A stretch of DNA of 64,000 bases from Ignavibacteriaceae bacterium. Lineage in GTDB: Bacteria; Bacteroidota; Ignavibacteria; Ignavibacteriales; Ignavibacteriaceae. Made by a program: the position numbers and the translations under genes. The stretch covers positions 62,001 to 126,000 of the forward strand of contig JABWCL010000003.1 in NCBI GenBank assembly GCA_013360295.1, in the 5' to 3' direction. The notes under the pieces are model-generated. The model was not told the origin of the DNA. It ran no database searches and saw nothing but the letters and a program-made list of their open reading frames with translations. The first letter of the stretch is position 1, and each line of letters opens with the position of its first letter. Positions 59,035-64,000 of the stretch are shown piece by piece.

Positions 59035-59871
59035 TTAGTGAATTGTCGTTTCTCCTTTAAGTGACTCCAATACATCTCCTTCCCAGTGCCAGTGCCAAGG
59101 TTCGTATGCAACCCCGTAAGGGTTGTCCGGAGGATAGGTCAGGTAAAAATTGAAACTCTTCGCGTTTTTCATCAGCCAGGCGAATTCTTCCAGTTCTTCA
59201 AAATCCTCGGCGGTTTGACCGTCTGAGAAACCATTGATTCCGCCGCCGCTGACAAAATCTATCGCATTGTTCTTTGGAGAACCGTGTTCGCTGTAACCCG
59301 GCATCGCTATCCATTTCGCGTTCTCCGTCAGGTTATAGTCATTTGAATGAACAAGGTAATAAAAGAATAGATAAGCCTGTCTGCCCGGAGAGCGGTAACC
59401 CGAATCAATATAAAGACGTTTGCCGATAGCCGCGTGCATGGCATTCATCATTCTCTCGTAATCACGGTATGAATGTTTAGGGCAATACTGGATTCCCGTT
59501 TCAGTTTTCCCTTTTCCTTCCCCGACAAAACGTGAGGGAATCATCACAAGATTATCAGCCTTGTCCCTGCCGAAAAACGGGCCTTTAAATCCAAGGGTTT
59601 TGGGATCAATGCTAAATATTCTTTCAGCGAATTCACGCTCCGCGAAATTCAGCGAATTCATTAATTCATCATAGTTGACGATGCTTCTTTTTTCCTCAGG
59701 TATATCATATATAAATGAGCTCCATTTATTGTATACTCTGAATGCCAGGTATGAATGAACCGGATTTAGCGAATATAGGGCGGGTTGTAATTTATAGAGT
59801 ACCGCGGTACTAAAAACAACAAGAAGTATTACGCCGGTTATAATGTAAGCAAGGCGGAATGGTTTGACCAT
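59035..59871 (-). CDS. D-alanyl-D-alanine carboxypeptidase, VanY/peptidase M15 family
   Basis: 278 residues with one N-terminal membrane anchor (LAYIITGVILLVVFSTAVLY), so the catalytic part is periplasmic. The zinc peptidase motifs are present: IDSGYRSPGRQAYLFFYYL, GYSEHGSPKNNAIDF (His and Asp ligands) and AYEPWHWHWEG (Glu and His). It would trim D-Ala-D-Ala ends of peptidoglycan stem peptides. Its ATG shares one base with the stop of the STAS gene (TAATG), so they are coupled. Confidence 0.88.
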   Translation of the reverse strand: MVKPFRLAYIITGVILLVVFSTAVLYKLQPALYSLNPVHSYLAFRVYNKWSSFIYDIPEEKRSIVNYDELMNSLNFAEREFAERIFSIDPKTLGFKGPFFGRDKADNLVMIPSRFVGEGKGKTETGIQYCPKHSYRDYERMMNAMHAAIGKRLYIDSGYRSPGRQAYLFFYYLVHSNDYNLTENAKWIAMPGYSEHGSPKNNAIDFVSGGGINGFSDGQTAEDFEELEEFAWLMKNAKSFNFYLTYPPDNPYGVAYEPWHWHWEGDVLESLKGETTIH

Positions 59872-60206
59872 TAGAAATTAGCGAGGGCCGTCTCTCTGGA
59901 GTCGTATATCTTAAATAACTTATCATACCCTGAAATCGTGAAAATCTTCATGGTTCCTGAATCCAACGCGCAAAATGCCATCTTCCCTCCTTTAAGATTC
60001 AGCTTTTTGAGGGCAATAATGAAGAGGCGGAGCCCGGCGCTGCTCACGAATGTTAGCTGAGAACAATCAACTAAAAGCTGCATTTCATTTTTTGTATCAA
60101 TAACTTCAGCAAACTTCTGCTCGACCGGCTCGCAATTCATTATATCAAGCCGCCCAGTCAGGCTTACTACATATACGTTATTCTCTTTTGATTCATGTAT
60201 CGTCAT
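59871..60206 (-). CDS. STAS-domain anti-sigma factor antagonist
   Basis: 111 residues, a single STAS domain. DCSQLTFVSSAGLRLFIIALKKLNLKGGKMAFCAL contains the SSAGLR segment where the regulatory Ser is phosphorylated by an anti-sigma kinase. Such proteins act in partner-switching control of sigma factors or other regulators. No kinase or sigma gene is beside it; the linked carboxypeptidase suggests envelope-related control. Confidence 0.88.
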   Translation of the reverse strand: MTIHESKENNVYVVSLTGRLDIMNCEPVEQKFAEVIDTKNEMQLLVDCSQLTFVSSAGLRLFIIALKKLNLKGGKMAFCALDSGTMKIFTISGYDKLFKIYDSRETALANF

Positions 60207-60561
60207 ATCAAATCAGACTTTATTATTAATTTTGATTACTTTATCAAAGTTAAGCAGAATATTAATTATGTGAAACATGCTGCCGGATTTAAGTTTCTAT
60301 AATTAGCATAGGAATAAGCCACAAACGTAATCCGGTTCCCTGAAAAACGAAATCGGCAAAAAAGAATAGAATTATTTGGTTTGATTCAAATTTCCGATTG
60401 AGTTAAATTTGTTGTGGTGTTCAGTAGTGGATCACGGGGCTCTGGCGCAATAATGACTGAGGCGAAGCATCCGGAAAGCCCGTAGTCTTTAATTTTAAAA
60501 TAGTGAAGAAATAACACTCAAATAGGATAAAACAACCAACAAACAAAATATAAAGGATAAT
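60207..60561. other. divergent gap between the STAS and YHS genes
   Basis: 355 bp with promoters for both directions. I see no RNA gene, clear hairpin or reading frame. Confidence 0.35.
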
Positions 60562-60879
60562 ATGAAAACTGTATTAAAATCATTTTTCTTCCTGTTTATG
60601 ATCTTTTTCCTTGCGGGAAGTGTAGACTCATACTCTCAGGTAGAAAAGAAAACTGAAAAATCTGCGAAAGCGGAAAAGAAGGTTATCTTCAATGCTTATT
60701 GCCCTGTAACCGGCGATGAAATTGACGCAGAAGGCAAAACCGTCGAATACAAAGGTAAAACGATCGCTTTTTGCTGCAAGAGCTGTCTGAAGAAATTCAA
60801 CAAGCAGCCGGAAAAGTATATGAAAAACCTGAGTGAAGACGGTAAAAAGTTTATCGGTAAACCCGCACCAATGCATTAA
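60562..60879 (+). CDS. exported YHS-domain protein
   Basis: 105 residues. Signal peptide (MKTVLKSFFFLFMIFFLAGSVDSYS), a Lys/Glu-rich linker, and a YHS domain at about 48-95: NAYCPVTGDEIDAEGKTVEYKGKTIAFCCKSCLKKFNKQPEKYM. The Cys pairs (Cys-Pro-Val-Thr-Gly and Cys-Cys-x-x-Cys) suggest metal binding, often copper or iron. It is a single-gene unit with a strong terminator after it. Role probably in periplasmic metal handling. Confidence 0.85.
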   Translation: MKTVLKSFFFLFMIFFLAGSVDSYSQVEKKTEKSAKAEKKVIFNAYCPVTGDEIDAEGKTVEYKGKTIAFCCKSCLKKFNKQPEKYMKNLSEDGKKFIGKPAPMH

Positions 60880-60886
60880 AATGAAG

Positions 60887-60922
60887 AAGCCCGCGGTGAT
60901 TCCTCAGCCGCGGGCTTTCTTT
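60887..60922. terminator. bidirectional terminator between YHS gene and gltA
   Basis: AAGCCCGCGG (60887-60896) pairs with CCGCGGGCTT (60908-60917), followed by TCTTTC. Strong GC stem between convergent genes. Confidence 0.85.
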
Positions 60923-60944
60923 CAATCCTCAGGATAACAAAGAT

Positions 60945-62222
60945 CTATTTCCTTTTTGCGATATCCTCGTAATGCCTTTCAGTCGCACCAGTATAAATCT
61001 GGCGGGGGCGATAAATCCTTAAAGTTGGATCATCAATCAGTTCCTTCCATTGAGCGAGCCAACCGGGCAGCCTGCCAAGCGCAAACATTACTGTAAACAT
61101 CTGTACAGGAATATTAAGTGCTTTGTATATAATTCCGCTATAGAAATCAACATTCGGGTATAATTTCTTTTCAACGAAATAGCTGTCTTCCAACGCGACT
61201 CTTTCAAGATTCTTAGCAACCTCAAGCAAAGGATCGTTTATGCCAAGTGCATTCAGCACACTGTCGCAAGCCTCTTTAAGAATACTTGCTCTCGGATCAA
61301 AGTTCTTATAAACCCTGTGCCCGAAGCCCATAAGCTTAAAGTTCGATTTTTTATCTTTTGCCAGGTTAATGTATTTCTTGTAGTCAAGATTATCCTTAGC
61401 AATCACGTCAAGCATCTCAATCACTTCCTGGTTCGCACCTCCGTGCCAGGGGCCCCAGAGAGCGCTGATACCTGCTGCAATAGTAGCAAATAAATTTGCC
61501 TGACTCGAACCCGCGATTCTTACGGTTGAAGTAGAACAGTTTTGTTCATGATCCGCATGGAGAATAAGGAGCTTATCCATCGCGTTCTCAATAACGGGAT
61601 TCACCTCATACTTTTCTGAAGGAACCGCGAAGAGCATATGCAGGAGGTCACCGACATACCCGAGATCATTTCTTGGATAAACGTACGGTTGCCCCAGTGA
61701 CTTTTTGTAAGAAAAAGCAGCAATGGTTTTAAGTTTAGCGATAAGCCGTATCATATTCAGCTCTTTCATTCCGGGGTTTTCGTGGCCAGGATAAAAAGCG
61801 GAAAGTGATGCAACCATCGCTGAGAGAACGCCCATCGGGTGTGCATTAGCCGGGAAACCTTCAAACATCTTTTTCATGTCTTCGTGAATAAGGCTATGGT
61901 GAGTCAGCAGATACCTGAACTTACTAAGTTCTTCGGCATTGGGTAGTTTACCGTAAATCAGGAGGTAACTAACTTCAACAAAGTTTGATTTTGCAGCGAG
62001 TTCTTCAATGGGATAACCGCGGTAACGCAATATCCCTTTTTCGCCGTCGATGAATGTGATTTCGCTTTTGCAGGAACCCGTGTTTCCATAACCGGGATCC
62101 AAAGTGATCGCTCCTGATTGATTGCGCAACTGGGCTATATCGATTCCGACTTCACCTTCAGATCCGACAATAACAGGAAGGGTATATTCTTTTCCAGACA
62201 GGATTAATTTGGCTTGATCCAT
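60945..62222 (-). CDS. gltA: citrate synthase
   Basis: 425 residues from the ATG at 62222, which has AAGGAG 5 nt upstream; a longer frame to 62294 is not needed. Citrate synthase motifs: GYPIEELAAKSNFVEVSYLLIYG, the catalytic His in ILHADHEQNCSTSTVR, ISALWGPWHGGANQEVIEML, and GFGHRVYKNFDPRA, with the catalytic Asp in NVDFYSGIIYKAL. It condenses acetyl-CoA and oxaloacetate at the entry of the TCA cycle. Length and the N-terminal beta extension are those of the type II (allosteric, hexameric) group. Confidence 0.96.
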   Translation of the reverse strand: MDQAKLILSGKEYTLPVIVGSEGEVGIDIAQLRNQSGAITLDPGYGNTGSCKSEITFIDGEKGILRYRGYPIEELAAKSNFVEVSYLLIYGKLPNAEELSKFRYLLTHHSLIHEDMKKMFEGFPANAHPMGVLSAMVASLSAFYPGHENPGMKELNMIRLIAKLKTIAAFSYKKSLGQPYVYPRNDLGYVGDLLHMLFAVPSEKYEVNPVIENAMDKLLILHADHEQNCSTSTVRIAGSSQANLFATIAAGISALWGPWHGGANQEVIEMLDVIAKDNLDYKKYINLAKDKKSNFKLMGFGHRVYKNFDPRASILKEACDSVLNALGINDPLLEVAKNLERVALEDSYFVEKKLYPNVDFYSGIIYKALNIPVQMFTVMFALGRLPGWLAQWKELIDDPTLRIYRPRQIYTGATERHYEDIAKRK

Positions 62223-62361
62223 GAAACTCCTTTTGAGAATTTTTAAATTAAGTTTCAGTTTATTCGAAATGTAAACTAAATAATTATTACACAATTATCA
62301 ACTAATTTTTATCAGAATCGTATTTATTTTATTTTTCCAGTGATGTTGATACAAATTACTT

Positions 62362-63558
62362 ATGCCGTCTTGGAAGCGTAATCTGGCAATCCTCTGGATC
62401 GCGCAATTTTTTGCGATGAGCGCGCTCAGTTCGGTGGTCCCCTTTCTCCCCTTGTTTGTCAGGGAACTCGGAGCGGCTACTCTTGAAGCAACCGCTTTCT
62501 GGAGTGGCCTTGTGTTCGCGGCTCCCTTTATGGTTTCCCTTTTTCTTACTCCGGTTTGGGGAAATTTAGGCGACCGTTACGGACAAAAGTTAATGACTGT
62601 CAGAGCAGTCTTCGGACTTTCTCTCTCACTATTGCTGATGTGGTTTACCACCAGCCCCCTTGAATTGGTTTTCTACAGGATTCTGCAGGGTGCAATGAGC
62701 GGATTTTACCCTGCCGCGATCGCACTTGCCGCAGTCAATACACCAAAAGATAAAACCGGCTACGCTCTCGGAGTTGTTCAGTCCGCAAATACTTCAGGCA
62801 ACATAGTTGGCCCATTGATAGGCGGTTTCCTCGCGGATGTAGCGGGATTCCGGATGGTGTTTGTAATAAGCGGAATTCTCATCGGATTTATCGGTTTTCT
62901 TATACTCTTCTTTCTTGAAGATAACCAGCAGAGGGACACCTCCGTTGAAAGGCATACTCTGAAAGAAAACCTTTCCTTCACGTTCACGCAATCCGAAATA
63001 CTCAGGGCCTGCATAATCATGCTTGCGGCTTCGCTGAGTATTTCAGTAATCAGGCCGGTCTTCGTGCTTTATATTGAATCCTTTGGTTATACAAAAAGTT
63101 ACTTACCTACAGTTGCTGGCGCGGTGCTGAGCCTGATTGGTTTATTCTCCGCCATCTCTTCGCTTAAATTCAGCAAAAAGCTTGATAAAGGCAAAACTCT
63201 GGAGATTTTCAGAACTGCGATTCTCATAGTATCACTAATGTATTTCTCCCAGTTCTTTATTGAGGATATCTATTTCCTGGTGGTTACTTCAAGTATTTTG
63301 GGGCTTGGGGCGGGCATTGTCTTCCCCTCCATTTTTTCAATAATCAGCAGAAATACTCCCTATGAGCGGCAAGCCGGTATTCTCGGTATCGCATCCAGTT
63401 ATCAGACTCTCGGCCATCTCATCGGTCCTCTAATTGCCGGTTTTGCGTCCGGTCTCGCAGGCATAAGGTCTGTCTTCCTGATTGCCACGTTTTTCTCGAT
63501 TATTATTCTGATTTTAACCTCGAAAAACAAAAATAATCCGCGGGATACGAATTCTTAA
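62362..63558 (+). CDS. MFS transporter
   Basis: 398 residues, 12 membrane segments in two halves. The loop 2-3 signature is GNLGDRYGQKLMTVRA. The second half has no strong substrate-specific motif. The form resembles drug/proton antiporters of the DHA1 type (GYALGVVQSANTSGNIVGPLIGGFLAD in TM5, motif C-like). Substrate unknown. Stands alone in a divergent pair with gltA. Confidence 0.85.
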   Translation: MPSWKRNLAILWIAQFFAMSALSSVVPFLPLFVRELGAATLEATAFWSGLVFAAPFMVSLFLTPVWGNLGDRYGQKLMTVRAVFGLSLSLLLMWFTTSPLELVFYRILQGAMSGFYPAAIALAAVNTPKDKTGYALGVVQSANTSGNIVGPLIGGFLADVAGFRMVFVISGILIGFIGFLILFFLEDNQQRDTSVERHTLKENLSFTFTQSEILRACIIMLAASLSISVIRPVFVLYIESFGYTKSYLPTVAGAVLSLIGLFSAISSLKFSKKLDKGKTLEIFRTAILIVSLMYFSQFFIEDIYFLVVTSSILGLGAGIVFPSIFSIISRNTPYERQAGILGIASSYQTLGHLIGPLIAGFASGLAGIRSVFLIATFFSIIILILTSKNKNNPRDTNS

Positions 63559-63625
63559 TTTTCTATTAATGATCCTGTGATTATATTTTAAACTGATTTT
63601 TTCAAATAAAAAGTGTGAGCAATAA

Positions 63626-63976
63626 ATGGCTAATCAATTTATCGGACATGTTGAAATTCCTGCTACCGACCTCGAAAGAGCGTCAGTGTTTTATAATAAT
63701 GTATTTGGCTGGGATCTTAAAGCTTTCGGCAAAGGCTATCTTCTTCATAATACTAAAGTCGGAATGACCGTCGGTGTTAGAAAAGTTGAAAAAATAATCA
63801 GCGGTGATACAACGATTTTCCATATAAATGTTACCGATATCGAGCAGGTTGTCGAAAAAATAAAATCTTTCGGCGGAAAGATCGCGCGAGAAAAGACAGT
63901 AATCCCGGTTTACGGATGGTATGCTTTAATCAATGATACCGAAGGTAATGTCCTGGGATTATACCAGTCACACTAA
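63626..63976 (+). CDS. VOC-family (glyoxalase-like) protein
   Basis: 116 residues. Two beta-alpha-beta-beta-beta modules as in vicinal oxygen chelate proteins: FIGHVEIPATDLERASVFYNNVFGWDLKAF and TTIFHINVTDIEQVVEKIKSFGGKIAREKTVIPVYGWYALINDTEGNVLGLYQ. The likely metal ligands are His-8 and Glu/Gln residues near the end. Substrate unknown. 67 bp after the MFS gene and possibly in the same operon. Confidence 0.85.
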   Translation: MANQFIGHVEIPATDLERASVFYNNVFGWDLKAFGKGYLLHNTKVGMTVGVRKVEKIISGDTTIFHINVTDIEQVVEKIKSFGGKIAREKTVIPVYGWYALINDTEGNVLGLYQSH

Positions 63977-64000
63977 GATAATTATTTTCTTCATCCAGAA

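Overview
The window looks like a chromosomal segment of a bacterium from the Ignavibacteria / Bacteroidota-Chlorobi side of the tree. Several secreted proteins end in the C-terminal sorting domain with a NYPNPFNP-type motif. There is a TonB-dependent receptor with a carboxypeptidase-like N-terminal domain, and an NhaD-like antiporter gene sits among complex I genes, as is known from Rhodothermus. These are family-level inferences; no taxonomic marker gene is present.

Layout. (1) Positions 1-7425, minus strand: a translation operon thrS-infC-rpmI-rplT-pheS-pheT followed by a coiled-coil gene and zapA. infC appears to start at AUU. Upstream lie tRNA-Val and tRNA-Leu. (2) Positions 7573-29323: a 21.75-kb integrated element bounded by a perfect 48-bp direct repeat of the 3' part of a CAU-anticodon tRNA, whose intact copy is at 29279-29352. 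Insertion separated this tRNA from tRNA-Leu, tRNA-Val and thrS. (3) Positions 29354-46177: surface and secreted proteins (VWA lipoprotein, TonB receptor, collagen-like protein, NAGPA-type protein, BNR protein, lipoprotein/barrel pair) and a Pit phosphate transporter with its PhoU-like partner. (4) Positions 46180-63976: housekeeping genes, including suhB, nusB, nnr, nuoJKLM-nhaD-nuoN, asnS, vanY, a STAS protein, gltA, an MFS transporter and a VOC protein.

The element is the most interesting part. It has a tyrosine integrase next to attR, a second tyrosine recombinase, and a primase-polymerase/SF3 helicase. It also has a virion-head set: small and large terminase, Mu gp29-like portal, protease/scaffold, major capsid and a gp36-like connector. 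I see no tail, baseplate, lysis or holin gene. This is the content expected of a tailless, capsid-forming phage satellite (analogous to cf-PICIs), although a decayed prophage cannot be excluded. Between the portal gene and the replication module lies a 6.7-kb cargo region flanked by imperfect direct repeats of about 140 bp. It encodes a TPR protein, a probable toxin-antitoxin-SecB-like chaperone (TAC) operon and a single-chain restriction-modification enzyme.

The element also carries much noncoding structure. There is a roughly 345-nt region of nested stems just after the portal gene, long inverted repeats near attL, perfect palindromes upstream of regulatory genes, and a G-quadruplex motif downstream of the primase. 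Runs built on GGGACA all lie on the same strand; several fall inside coding sequences, at interdomain linkers of terminase, protease/scaffold and integrase.
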